This document shows positions 1 through 10,698 of a DNA stretch of 64,000 nt, piece by piece. The notes under the pieces were generated by a model. The model was not told the DNA's origin. It saw nothing but the letters and a program-made list of their open reading frames with translations, and made no database searches. The stretch is from the NCBI GenBank assembly GCA_034440575.1, contig JAOTOL010001637.1, forward strand, positions 898,501-962,500, read 5' to 3'. This DNA is from Imbricaverruca yamaguchii. Lineage: Eukaryota; Arthropoda; Thecostraca; Neoverrucidae. The position numbers and the translations under genes were made by a program. Positions within the stretch are counted from its first letter, which is position 1, and each line of letters opens with the position of its first letter.

Positions 1-2036
1 ATGGCGAACTGTGCTTCATTAGCATCTGCCAGAAGGCTTGCTGTTGGAGAAGTGCGGAATGCTCCTGTGGCTATGCACAAGGCGGAGTGATGGGCAGTGT
101 CGAGAATGCGCTTGCTGGAGGCACTGGCACAGCCATAGACAAAGCAGCCATAATCCAGCTTCGAGTGAATAAGCGATCGGTACAAGAGTAAAAGTGTAGC
201 CCGGTCTACGTCATAAGTAGTGCGGGCGACACACTTCAAAATATTCAATGTTTTCCAGCACTTGTTTCCCGCAGCGATGTCTTGAGTCGATAATCAAATA
301 AAACACCTAGAAACTTCGCTGATGACTGAGAGGGGTCTGGTCTTCATAGAGGTGAATTGCCGGATCTTGACAGGTGCGGCGGCGACAGGAATGTACTCCA
401 ACAGTCTTATGAGTAGAGAAGCGGAAGCCGTTCATGTTACTCCAGTTCTCTAAACGGGATACAGCGAGCTGCAGCTGTATCTTCATAAAGGATGGACGTG
501 AGGCGGAGCACCAAATTGCGGACGCGGAATGTCCTATCGGTTAAAAAAGTATGCATGAAGCGTCCCATAGCGCCACGCACACCACACCCACAGAGTTTCA
601 TATGTATGGCGTATCTCCATGTTGTGTCATAGGCGTCTTCAATATCGAAAAACACTGCTCCCAGATGTCGCCTTTCCTTGGAACTAGTACGAGTGAGAGT
701 GTCGAGTGTTAGCAGATGATCAACTGTGGACCTGCTCTTTCTAAATCAAGACTGGGCGCTGGCGAAGAGGTTCTGGTCATCCAAGAAGCACGTGAGGCGC
801 GCATTCACCATCCTCTCCATCAGTTTGCAAAGACATGAAGTCAGGGAGATCGGTCGATAGTGCAGAGGGTCAGAGCCAGTCTTGTTCGGCTTCAGTATGA
901 GAATTACAGTGGCTTCTCGACAAGAAGACGGAAACACACCGCTCTCTCAAAGAGTATTAAAACATGACAAAAGTACTGTGAGTGCGTTTTGTGGGAGATG
1001 TCTCAGCATCTCATTGTGGACACTGTCGGGTCCCTCGGATAAGCTGCGTAGTGTAGCCATTTTAGACGTGAGTTCGGCTATTGTGAATGGTTTACTATAT
1101 GCGTACCTCTCAGGTGTCATGAAGTCGATGGGTGAGGTTTCGCACTGAACTCTATGTTGCCTAAAACTGGCGTTCAGATCGCAGCTCTAACTTCGGTCAG
1201 CGAGAGCTCTTGCGATGGTGTTTGCTACGTCTATGGGATTAGCGATTGTATCGCCACCGACGTGCAAAACAGGGAGTGGTGTTGAGCGAGAGCGTCCAGA
1301 TATTCGCTTTATCTGGGACCATGCAGATATAGCATGGGTGGAGTGGTTCAGAATGCTCATTTATTTTTTCCATGATGCCCTCTTGGCTTCGCGTATCGTA
1401 CGCCGTGCAGCCGCTCTGGCTTTTTGGAAGATCATATTAGCTGTGGTACTGTTACGGTCAACTTTTCTGAAGGCGCGTCTACGGGCACGAGTCGTCTCTC
1501 GGCATTTCTCATTCCACCATGGTACCGGTGCACGCCGGTGCTTCCCAGTGGTGCGTGGGATGCACCCTGTGGCACATTCCAAAAGTAGAGATGTAAAATA
1601 TTCTACAGACACAGTAAGACCATTATCGTACAGGCTAAAAACATCTTGAAGTCGTGCCGCGAATTCCACCCAATCGACGTTTTGAAGCTTCCATCGTTGT
1701 GGTCTTGTTCCAAGGATGGCAGCATGTGTGACTCTAAGCCATATAGGAAGGTGGTCACTGCCGCTGGGGTCTTAGTCGACTGACCAGTCAAGAAGCTGTG
1801 CCAGGCGCGGACTGGCCACACTGAGGTTGAGCGCGGAGGTGCAGTGTCGGTTTGGTGGTCTTTTCGAAAAACCTGGTAGTCCTTCAGATAAAACGGGATT
1901 CCGGATAAAAGCTTTGTCTCCTGTAGACATACCGCTACCGGAGTGTGCACCCCCGCTTCGCCATGACTTGGAGTTTTTCCAGACCGGTCCTCACACCTCT
2001 GCAGTTTCATTGTAAAATTTGGGATGACATAATTGT
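1..2036 (-). pseudogene. LINE-A ORF2 relic (endonuclease + reverse transcriptase)
   Basis: Endonuclease: an ETKL segment lies near 1.9 kb and an SDHLPI-type segment near 1.75 kb, but the middle of the domain is missing between them, so most catalytic motifs are deleted. RT: a GPDSVHNEML-like segment (about 1.0-1.05 kb), a HYRPISLTSCLCKLMERM block (about 0.8-0.87 kb) and FFDIEDAYDTTWRY (about 0.6-0.65 kb) are clear palm/finger motifs. The chain then jumps within about 80 bases (430-510) from RTFRVRN to a LENWSNMNGFRFST-like segment. The stretch that should carry PQG and the catalytic YxDD is therefore deleted. The thumb region continues to position 1 (IHSKLDYGCFVYGCA-like). Frameshifts lie near 510, 1350 and 1700. 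Non-functional. Confidence 0.85.
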
Positions 2037-2251
2037 CTAGGTATGACTAGAGGAGTGACTAAGAGGGCTATGTATGGTATCCTGCGTGCGCCTTATGGCC
2101 GAGGGACCGAAGACAAAACGCAAACCCAGTGGAGGTGGGACGGACTTGGTGTTTTCGGATGCCCTCGGGCGAGACTTGGAGCGTTCCCCACCGGGCGGTG
2201 ATGGTGTCCACTGGGGAGATCGCTTACGCCCTGTCGGGGAAGGCCACGGGG

Positions 2252-3715
2252 CTACTTTATGGCCACCGTGGGGTGGGGTGGGCGCCGGGCCCATGATCCT
2301 CCCAGTCTCTGGGGTACATTGGGGACTGGCTCTGATAGTTGGGGGCGGTGGGGATGTCGCCCTGAGGGCCCCCACCCACTCGGGAGCTCGGCGAAGGCTC
2401 CCTGGGACCGGTTCGTGATGCCTGACCAGACGCGCCCTTGTCGGGCGCCCCTGCGGACGTCGACCGTGAGACGTAGTAGGGTCGCCGGAGGAGGGACCAC
2501 TGATACCCGTCCAGAGGCCACGCCGGGCTCCTCCGAACTAGTTGGTGGGCGTTGGTGAATTGTGGTGGTTTTGGATGGTGTAGAGATGGGCTGGGCTGGT
2601 GTGGGATCGGTGAAGGTGGTGAGTAAGGATTCCGGGTGGCTATCGGAGGGCCTGGCGGGCCTCTTAGTTCGTTGGACTCGATGCCATTTCCTCGGAGCTG
2701 TATCTGACGACGGTGGCATCGCGACTTCAAAGGCCGGTGGCAGTGAGACGACGCGCGCTTCTTCCTCCAAGAGGGTCTCATTCACCTGGTTTGGTGGTGT
2801 CGCTGGTGAGACGACAGGTACGCCGAAGGCGCGAAGGAGCGCACATAGTTGTGCGACCAGTTCGTTTATCTTGCTTACTTTTGTGTGTCGTGGGGCTAGT
2901 GTGGTGGTTCTGACTTTGGACGCATAGGATGTTTTAGGGTGAGGCTGGTCATGCATGTCCCTAGCATCACGGAATGTTATTTTGCGTGTGCTTTATTGCG
3001 ATTAGTTCCTTTTCCTTGATGTAAGTCAGACAGGTGAGGCCAAAAGAGGCATGAGGAACCTGTCCTCGCCAACAGTACACACATTTGGGTGTCTCAAAAG
3101 GGCACTGCTCAGTGACATGTTCAGATGAAGCGCATCTACAACATCCTGGTTGGTTCCTACAATACGTGTTTGTATGTTCATACCTCTGGCATTTAAACCA
3201 GCGCGTCGGGTCGGGAAGGAACACACGTACCTTGACACGAAGGTAGCCCGCTTGTATCTCAGAAGGTAAGTCTGCTATATTAAAAGTTAAAAGTATGTTG
3301 TTCGTCGTGATCTGCTCCCGTCCTGACCTTCATTTTTATCGCTCCTGTTACTCCAAGCTTGCACAACCCGTTAACAATCTCCTCCTCTGGCACGTCCCTC
3401 AAGTCATAACAATTTACTACTCCAAGCGATGTGTTCTTGGTTTGATGCGGTTCTACTTTTATCTGCACTATCTCGTCCACTCTCTCATCACGTCTTTTTA
3501 CACCATATACAAACTCGGATGTCTGCAAAGCTCTCTCCGCCTCCTTCGCTACCGCGAACTCCACCTCCAAAGATTCGTCCCTCAACTTCTCACGAAGGAC
3601 GATCTTACCGAACCGGACACAACCCTCTCGTCTTTGAAAAGGGGAAAGAGTGCCGAAGTTTTTCGTCTGTCCGCGGCAGATAAGAACACGGGTGTATGGG
3701 AGACTTGGTCTCCGT
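2252..3715 (-). pseudogene. LINE-A ORF1 relic (gag-like, CCHC zinc knuckles)
   Basis: Read right to left, an N-terminal part (3585-3280) ends in a HTFNF segment. It is followed by a VRVFLPDPTRWFKCQRYEHT segment and a run of CxxC...H...C knuckles (about 3230-3000: CFKCQRY, CCRCASSEH, PKCVYC). The C-terminal part (2956-2252) is Pro/Thr/Ser-rich with no recognisable domain. In this LINE class ORF1 binds the element's RNA. One W replaces the first knuckle Cys (WFKC). The knuckle region has frameshifts, since two overlapping frames (3224-2967 and 3238-3026) each hold half of the expected protein. Confidence 0.8.
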
Positions 3716-5084
3716 AGGTACCGAGTCAGCGACGCTTGTGTCAGCGCCGAGTGGTCTGGTCACTACGACAGTGACCAGGAGTGTTTTTGTTTTGTTTTGT
3801 GGATGCCATGCAGTGTGTCTTGGTTTCGGCTCCTCGGGCGCCGCATCTCATAGGGGCCCTACTGGGAGGACGCCTGGGCCCGCGGATGGGAGGTCACCAG
3901 GCGCCCAAGGAGCTATACGGGGCAGGCGACGCCGTCACCTGACCGGGAGAGAGAGAGAGACTCACCACCCCGACCGGGATCCAGCGCCGCCCACCCCTTG
4001 ACCCCTGCCGGCCGGGCAATCAGGCACTGGGACGAAGCTCAGCTCAGACGAAGCTCAGGACCAACTAAGTGTGTTGGTCCCCCGTCACAACTAGCACCGT
4101 GCGACGGGGGACCTCAACCTCCAGGACTCCGTCAACCCCGGGGGCGGACCGAGGTGAGGGGGCGGCTACCCCGATAAAACTGAGCTGGTGGGTATGACCG
4201 GGGAAGTAGTCTGCTTGCTCATAGTACGGATAGTTGGTGTTGCAGGACCAGGTGAAGGACATGTATGTTGAGGTGGGATGGGCATTGGAGTGGGAGCGTG
4301 TGAATGGAAGGACGAGTGATGAACTCTTGGTCTGACCTCTCCCCGGCTTCCTGATGGTCTGGCCGCCGGATCCTTGAGGTACGCAATCCCCCCACCACGA
4401 AAAGGTGATGCCTCGTCGGGGGAGGCAGACCAACCAACAGATGCTACCCCAGGGTGGCGACCGATGTGAACGCCCCCGGATCACACAGGCCATCTGACGA
4501 TAGCTAAGACGGGCGACCGGGTGACCAATCCCGGGATACGTAGGTCACCTGGCACGGCACCCGAGGCAGGGATCGACTGACCGACCGCAGGGGAACACAG
4601 GTCACCTGACAGATGCTAGTTGATATGGGTAGCCGGCTGGATTCGCACGGCTACCTTCATGGACAAGGAAAGCACTCCCACAAAACTCGTTCTCTGAACA
4701 GAGATTACGGCTGCTGCACATGAAATATGATTGCCAACGTAGGCAAACCAAAGGAAAGGAGACTATAATCAAAATGCAAACAAACTACAGACAAACTTAA
4801 GTAAGTACAAGACAAACTTGAAACATTGCTATGGCGACGTTGTGAACGTTTGAAGGGCGTGTCGATCGAGTCGGGTGGGGTCGAATCGGGTCCCATAACT
4901 TAACTTTCGTCCTGATGACCTAAGAGATCGACATGGGGCTAACACCGACATGTCTCAGATGTTTCTATAAATCGGCATGCGGGATGATCTTGTGAACTTA
5001 ATCGGCTCGCGCAATTTTCAGCTCAATCTAACCTCCGGATTCGTAGTTACAGCCCTGGGCATCTTGGACCTCCTAACGTTATGT
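3716..5084. other. GC-rich then AT-rich stretch without a recognised gene
   Basis: 3.7-4.7 kb is GC-rich with several dispersed GGTCACCTG-like words and a short GA run; it may be the 5' UTR of LINE-A. 4.7-5.08 kb is unremarkable AT-rich sequence. Open frames here (for example 4065-4493) show no recognisable protein. Confidence 0.4.
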
Positions 5085-5192
5085 CATAAAGACATAAAGA
5101 CATAAAGACATAAAAGATTAGTGCAACTATGAGCCACAAGGGTCCTTCTTGGTTGCACTCTGTACACTGAACCAGTTGCCCACCAAATCTGT

Positions 5193-8025
5193 CAATCAGC
5201 CCTCCCTGTAATACTGAAAAGCAAGCCCTCTATTCTTATAATGATTGTCTATGCTGTTTTTAAAGATGTTCAATGTGCTGCTACTGACGATGTCTTCTGG
5301 CAGCTGGTTCCAGTGTTCTACTACCCTGTTGGTGAAGAAAGTTTGCCTTAACCTTGTTCTGCTGTGGTTAACTTTAATTTTGAATTTATGACCTCTAATT
5401 GCATCATTTCTGTTAAATTCAAACATTTCCCCAAGATATCCCCTCTCCAGACCATGGACAAATTTAAAGACCTCGATGAAATCTCCTCTCAGCCTTCTAT
5501 ATCTAAGTGAAAACATATTCAATTTCTTCAATCTTTCCTCATGTGCCAGGTTGCTTATGCCATTAGCCAATTTTGTAGCCCTCTTTTGCACTCTATCTAA
5601 AAGCCAACAATCTTTTTCATAGCTAGGAGACCAAGCTTGGATGCAGTATTCCAAATGTGGCCTGACGTATGCACAGTAAAGCTTCCTGATCACTTCCTCA
5701 CTTCTGTGTGATACATTCCTATTTATTGCCCCGAGCATTCTCAGTGCCTTCTTCCTGGCTTCCTTGGTCAGTTCTGATGCCCCCAGTTCTGTGTTTAGAA
5801 TAACACCTAAATCCTTCTCCTGTTGAGTCACTAATAGCACTTGGCCACCCATCAAGTATGGAGCCTTCATATGCTGCTTACCTACATGAATGATTTTGCA
5901 CTTCTCAAAATTAAATTTCATTTGCCATTCTTCGGACCACTTCACAAGTTCGTCTTAGTCTTTTTGCAGCGAGATATGCTCATCCTGACCTGTTATTGCC
6001 CTAAAGACCTTCAAATCATCCGCAAATTTCAAAACTTTACTGCTTAGGCCACTTTCAATGTCATTTTACAAATATAATGAACAGTAATGGCCCTAGTACT
6101 GACCCCTGGGGGACTCCACTAAGAACATTTTGCCATGATGACTTTGTACCATTTAGCATCACTCTTTGCTGTCTATCTGAAAGCCACAACTCTATCCATT
6201 TTAAGATGCAACCTGCAATACCATGGGACTGAAACTGTATCATTAACCGTTTATGGGGTACTTTGTCAAAGGCCTTACTAAAGTCAAGATATGCTACATC
6301 AACCTGATTTCCCTGATCAAATTGTTCTGTGGCGAAGTTCAAAAAGTCCAAGAGGTTTGTGAGACACGATCGTCCTTTTCTAAACCCATGTTGAGTACCT
6401 TGAATCAATCTGCTACCTTCCAGATGACTAACTATTCTATCCTTGATAATTGATTCGAGTACCTTGCAGACTAGGGATGTGAGACTTATTGGCCTATAGT
6501 TTTCAACTTTCCCTTTCTCCTTTCTTGAAAATAGGAACTACATTTGCCCTTTTCCAATCGGTTGGAATTTCATTTTGTGAAACTGATCTACAAAATATTA
6601 TACTAAGTGGAAATGCCAGTTCCTTTTCAGTTTCCCGCAACACCCTAGCATAAATTTCATCAGGTCCTGCTGCCTTGTTTGGCTTTATTTTCCTGATATG
6701 ATTGTAAACAACATCACTATCAATGAAATCAACATCATTTGTCAGATCCCATGTCACTGAACTATGGTGTACGGTCGGCAGATTGGTGATATCTTCCAAT
6801 GTAAACACTGATTTGAACTGCTTGCTCAGCTCCTCAACCATCTCACTATCCTCACCCAATGTAGTCCCGTTTACTTCCAGTGCACCAATTGTGCTAGAAA
6901 CTTTACTCAGCTTGTAGAAACTAAAGAACTTTTTACTGTCCCCATTACAGTTTCTAGCTAAATGCAGTTCTTTTGCTCGCTTTGCTGCTCTGGTTTTTTG
7001 CTTCAGTGCCTCTAGCTTTTCGATACGCCTTTAGATTAACGACATTTGAGGCTTCTTTAAAAACTCTAAATGCAGTTTTCTTAGCCTTAATTGCTTTTAT
7101 CAAATCTGGCGTAAGCCATGCTGGCTTTCCTACAACTTCTTTTGCGTCTTTGCTTTTGGGGGACATGTCTAATCTGAGTTTCCTTCAAGTAGGATTTGAA
7201 CTTTCCCCACATTTCACAGGCATTTAAATTGGAGAATTCTTCTTCCCATCTGATGGCACTTAAAGCCGCTCTCATACCGTCAAAGTCTGCTCTGTTGAAA
7301 TTTGGTACCTTTACCGAATTGTCCTTGATAATTTCCCCTACATGTGCCTTGAATCTAACTATGTTATGGTCACTTTTTCCCAGAGTTTCGCCTACAGTCA
7401 AGTCTTGAACCAAGTCACTTAAATCCGAGAATACAATGTCCAAGAATGAACCATGCCTGGTAGGTTCCGATACAAACTGGTGTAAGAACAGGTCCTCAAG
7501 GCAGTTCCTAAACATTTTGCATGATGGGGAGCCAACACCAGCATTTTCATAACCTTTTAGATTAAAGTCACCAAGAATAAGGCACTTCCTCTTAAAGTTT
7601 ATACTGATTTCCTCACAAATCACCTTGTCAAGCTCCAGTTGCTGAAAATGTGGCAGGGTTCCTGATCGGTAGAAAGCTCCTATCCTAAGAGTATTGCTGT
7701 TGCCTTTTTCCCACAGTGACATCAAGCCAAATGGACTCCACAGACACATTTTTATCCCCACCTGCTACCTTTTGAGAACTGAATAAGCTATTCATATAGA
7801 GCATTACACCACCCCCTTTCATTGCTGGACCACTATTGCACGAAAACATATTGTATCCCTGGATCTCATAGTCCTGCAAGTTATCTCCAAAATACCCTTC
7901 ACTGACCCATGCCTCCGTAATGCAAACAAAATCTGGTTCCTCCTCAGCAACATAACACTTGAACTCATCAAATTTGGAACGGATACTCTGAGCATTAAAC
8001 ATCATACACTTAACAAATGCTCCAT
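5193..8025 (-). pseudogene. LINE-B ORF2 (AP endonuclease + reverse transcriptase), lightly degraded
   Basis: Endonuclease: FNAQSIRSKFDEFKCYV and PDFVCITEAW (about 8.0-7.9 kb), GAFYRSG, LILGDFN (about 7.58 kb), VSEPTRHGSFLDIVFSD and GKSDHNIVRF (about 7.37 kb). The GDFN and SDHN motifs are intact. RT: KIKPNKAAGPDEI and IPTDWKRANVVPIFKKG (6.68-6.52 kb), HGFRKGRSC, VDVAYLDFSKAFDKVPH (about 6.27 kb), LSGVPQGSVLGPLLF (about 6.1 kb). After a one-base shift at about 6064 comes KFADDLKVF with the catalytic FADD intact, then the thumb (5945-5193). An in-frame stop sits near 5957. ORF2 is split over five or six segments, so it is not translatable as one protein. Confidence 0.9.
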
Positions 8026-8290
8026 AACCACCTTTGGCTTTTTCATAGAGGAGTTCTTTTATCACTAGATGAACTATCACTCTGTCCCCTTGAGTTGCTG
8101 CTGTCCCTATTTGCAGACTTTGAGGTTTTATTGCCTTGGCTGACGCTATTGGAATATTCCTGAGTTGGCAATGCAATTTCATCCCTCCCCACCCCATTTC
8201 CTAGTTTCCCTGAAGGACATGCTCGCATACTTTGCCTAACACATGGACCCCCTTCTCAGAAAAGTTCAGGCCATCCCTCTGATAGAGGCC

Positions 8291-8671
8291 CTACGATGCA
8301 TAAACCCTGCTCCACTCGTGTACAAATGTCAAACCTAGCTCATGGCAGAGCTTTCCTACCCTGGCGTTAGCTGCCAGTGCCCTAGAGCTCCACTCAGGGG
8401 ATGCTCTAGCCCTAGGCAAAATTGCTGTTACAATGACTCTATTGGAACCATTCAGGGTGGCCAGAAGGGCCCTGTACTCCCGCAGAAGCTGCTCACTCCT
8501 AGTATGACCTACGTTATTTACCCCTACATGCACTATGACTGTATTAAACTGGTGATCACTGGTGACCTGTGCCACCGCAGGTACCTGACCTGTCACATGA
8601 CCTAGCTTGACGTGAGCCCAGTGAAAATGGAAATGTTTCTTCCCGTCAGAAATTAATGGTGATTTTTTCAA
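8291..8671 (-). pseudogene. LINE-B ORF1, SGNH/GDSL-type esterase-like domain
   Basis: About 126 residues remain with VIVHVGVNNVG (SGNH block III, G-x-N-x), a central RVIVTAILPR strand and a C-terminal LAANARVGKLCHELGLTFV helix/strand. This pattern matches the esterase-like ORF1 proteins known from CR1/L2-type LINEs. The N-terminal block with the catalytic Ser is absent, either 5'-truncated or replaced: the first codons already lie inside the adjacent inverted repeat. A C-terminal His equivalent is plausible in the LTFVHEW segment. Function inferred, truncation seen directly. Confidence 0.75.
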
Positions 8672-8956
8672 CAGAAGCTTTGGAGATGGGGTTTTTTCTC
8701 TTAATATTTAAACTTAAACCCACTTGCCGCGTTTGTCAGACCGGTAAGCGCCGCTTGCGTACTAAACCGAAATTTCGTGACGTATTCCTGGACTTTGGAG
8801 GTTTCTTCTCAATAATTTTGATAACCTAAGTTAATTTCCAACTGACGTTACACACCTAAGTATACAAACGTCGGCTCACGGTCTGACCTGTGACAACTCG
8901 AACTACACTCAAATATTAATAGAAAAGTCCCATCTCCAAAACCTTTCCTGTTGAAA
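8664..8956. repeat. ~290 bp foldback (hairpin) element abutting LINE-B
   Basis: 8664-8709 and 8911-8956 are inverted repeats of each other at roughly 80-85% by eye, sharing words such as TTGGAGATGGG and TCAACAG. Weaker complementarity continues inward (GTCAGACCG words at about 8738 and about 8882), giving arms of about 90-100 bp around a ~100 bp loop. No coding content. It could be a small MITE/foldback element. No target duplication could be assigned, because the left flank is LINE-B. Confidence 0.7.
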
Positions 8957-10369
8957 GACAAGTTATGAAACATAAATTTTCGATGAAAAAGTTTACTTTT
9001 TTACTGACCACGTGTCAAAATAGGCCACGTAATCTAAGGCCACAAGGCTAGGAAATAAAAAAAGGTGAATACACAAATACATTGAGAGTAATTCTCGTTC
9101 AATTACAACTCGAATGTTAAGCTATTTCATGACAATTCGTTGGTGTTTTTTTTCTTCTCAATCTATAGCTGCTTTAGATATGGTCTTGTACTATGACCTT
9201 ACAAGATGCCAGAGGCTACAACTGCGAGACCATTCGTCAGGTCGAGCTGAAAATTGCACAGGTCAATTCACGTCATCAGATATAGACCGTTTCATAGCAA
9301 AAGCTGACATGTCGCCGATATTTTGTACATATCATGAAGTCGATTTGTCGTGGAATTATCACAGCATACACACACGAGGGGACTAGCTAGGGCTTCGCCG
9401 TCATTGCTTCAGGCAGGGATGGTTATTGGCTTTTTACAACATGCCAAGTGTTTTGTCGCCAATCGCTCACGCAGATTGGTCGCGGGCGAGGAGTAGACTT
9501 CATGCAAGTAACAATGATCTAAAATGCTGGAAGTATAAATCATAAGTTAGAAGATATTCTGGAATCCCCATTTAAATCCGACAGTCCGACGAAACGACAA
9601 CGCGAAATACATTTTGCATTCAAAAGTCACCATCGTCAAGCTTTAATTTAAATAACATCATCCTTCTTGACCGGCTAAAGGTTAAATACAAAAACGTTCA
9701 CAAGCGTATTTGAAAACGTACCTGAAGCCATGTGTGGCTCCAGTATACCGAGGTCAAACCACCACGAGCACAATACTGACTACATGCTTTCACCGTATGA
9801 GTGACTGCCATTTTCACAACTTATCGCCCGAGCACGAACCCACATGCCACCACCTCTTTTACAACCGATAATGCACTGATTATTTGATTTTTAAGGGGGG
9901 ATCAGCTAAGGGGCAGCGAATACCACCATCATTTCACATACAAAACATTTTGTATTGTTTGCATACGTTAACTCATCCTACCTGCGATATTCAGACGCAG
10001 AGTAAGTGAACGAAAATGAAATGCGGCGAGAAAAATCAAAACTATGTCTCGAGTCTTTGATTTCCCATATGTATTAATCATTGCGGTTGTTTGCAGGCAG
10101 TCACGTGGCAGAAACGTCTCGACGTTCAGAGCTCGAAAGGAACGATCACGTGATTAATAGCTAGGGTGACGACCAGTAGCTCGCAGGTGGAGACACTAAA
10201 ACGAAGACAAATTGGCCTGCCATTCTTCGGGCGTACATAATGAAGAGTGAACGAAGTGTGATACGGGTCAGGCGGAGAACAACCTCCTTGCTAACGATAT
10301 TCGCCAATATGATTTCTTAAAGCCTCTACGAGGTATAATTATCTTCAGTCACACATCCGAGTCAAAGCT
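8957..10369. other. No recognised feature
   Basis: AT-rich intergenic sequence with only short ORFs lacking domain signals. I see no repeat array, RNA gene or transposon terminus in it. Confidence 0.5.
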
Positions 10370-10377
10370 GAGCACAT

Positions 10378-10524
10378 TAGGGTGGCACTTAGTATGAGTG
10401 TGAATTTTCAACGTCTGAATTTCGAACTGCTCATTTGCCTGGTAGTTTGTATGGATGAGGAAACGGTAAATATGAAATTTGAGCCAGATCGGATAATATT
10501 TAGACCTCGCGCCATGACCTTGAA
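10378..10524 (+). repeat. hAT-1 left terminal inverted repeat
   Basis: 147 bp beginning TAGGGTGGCA. It is complementary to 13447-13655 apart from the inserted LINE fragment. The shared inner words include GATCGGATAATATTTAGACC on this strand. Preceded directly by the TSD copy 10370-10377. Confidence 0.9.
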
Positions 10525-10698
10525 GTTTTATACATACACTAGCTGAAAAACCTATACATTCACTAGCTGAAAATGAAGAAGTAGTAGTGCATATGTACAT
10601 ATGTACATACATATGCTACCCCCTGTAGTGTTTAAATATTCATACCCCTTAAGTTTCGAAACATTGACGGACATTTCTTTTGCAGGTACGAGTCAACA

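Larger units (their letters stand above)
1..3715 (-). mobile_element. LINE-A: degenerate two-ORF non-LTR retrotransposon (Jockey/R1/I-like), cut by the left window edge
   Basis: On the minus strand the order from high to low coordinate is ORF1 with CCHC knuckles, then endonuclease, then reverse transcriptase, the standard layout of Jockey/R1/I-type LINEs. The RT thumb region runs off position 1, so the 3' end lies outside the window. Coding sense is split over all three frames with several stops and deletions, so the copy is dead. The 5' boundary is not defined: coding similarity fades near 3.7 kb and GC-rich sequence to about 4.7 kb may be 5' UTR. The family assignment is by motif recognition; the exact clade is an inference. 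Confidence 0.85.
5085..8671 (-). mobile_element. LINE-B: nearly full-length CR1-like retrotransposon
   Basis: Minus-strand order is an SGNH-hydrolase-like ORF1 (8671-8291), a low-complexity linker, an AP-endonuclease, a full RT palm/thumb and a ~100 bp 3' UTR. It ends in a tail of about four 8 bp units (TTTATGTC, at about 5120-5085). An esterase-like ORF1 and a short tandem 3' tail instead of poly(A) are typical of CR1 and related LINEs. Damage is light: a few frameshifts and at least one in-frame stop, with key catalytic motifs still readable. This suggests a comparatively young insertion next to the other LINE relics here. The left boundary is set by the tail; the right one is the point where the foldback repeat begins. 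Confidence 0.9.

Noticed and set aside
2037..2418. Overlapping + strand ORFs in the LINE-A ORF1 region
   Set aside because: Antisense to the gag-like frame; GC-rich low-complexity sequence keeps them open.
10163..10175. TAGGGTGAC word as another hAT terminus
   Set aside because: No inverted partner or inner TIR sequence follows; chance match.
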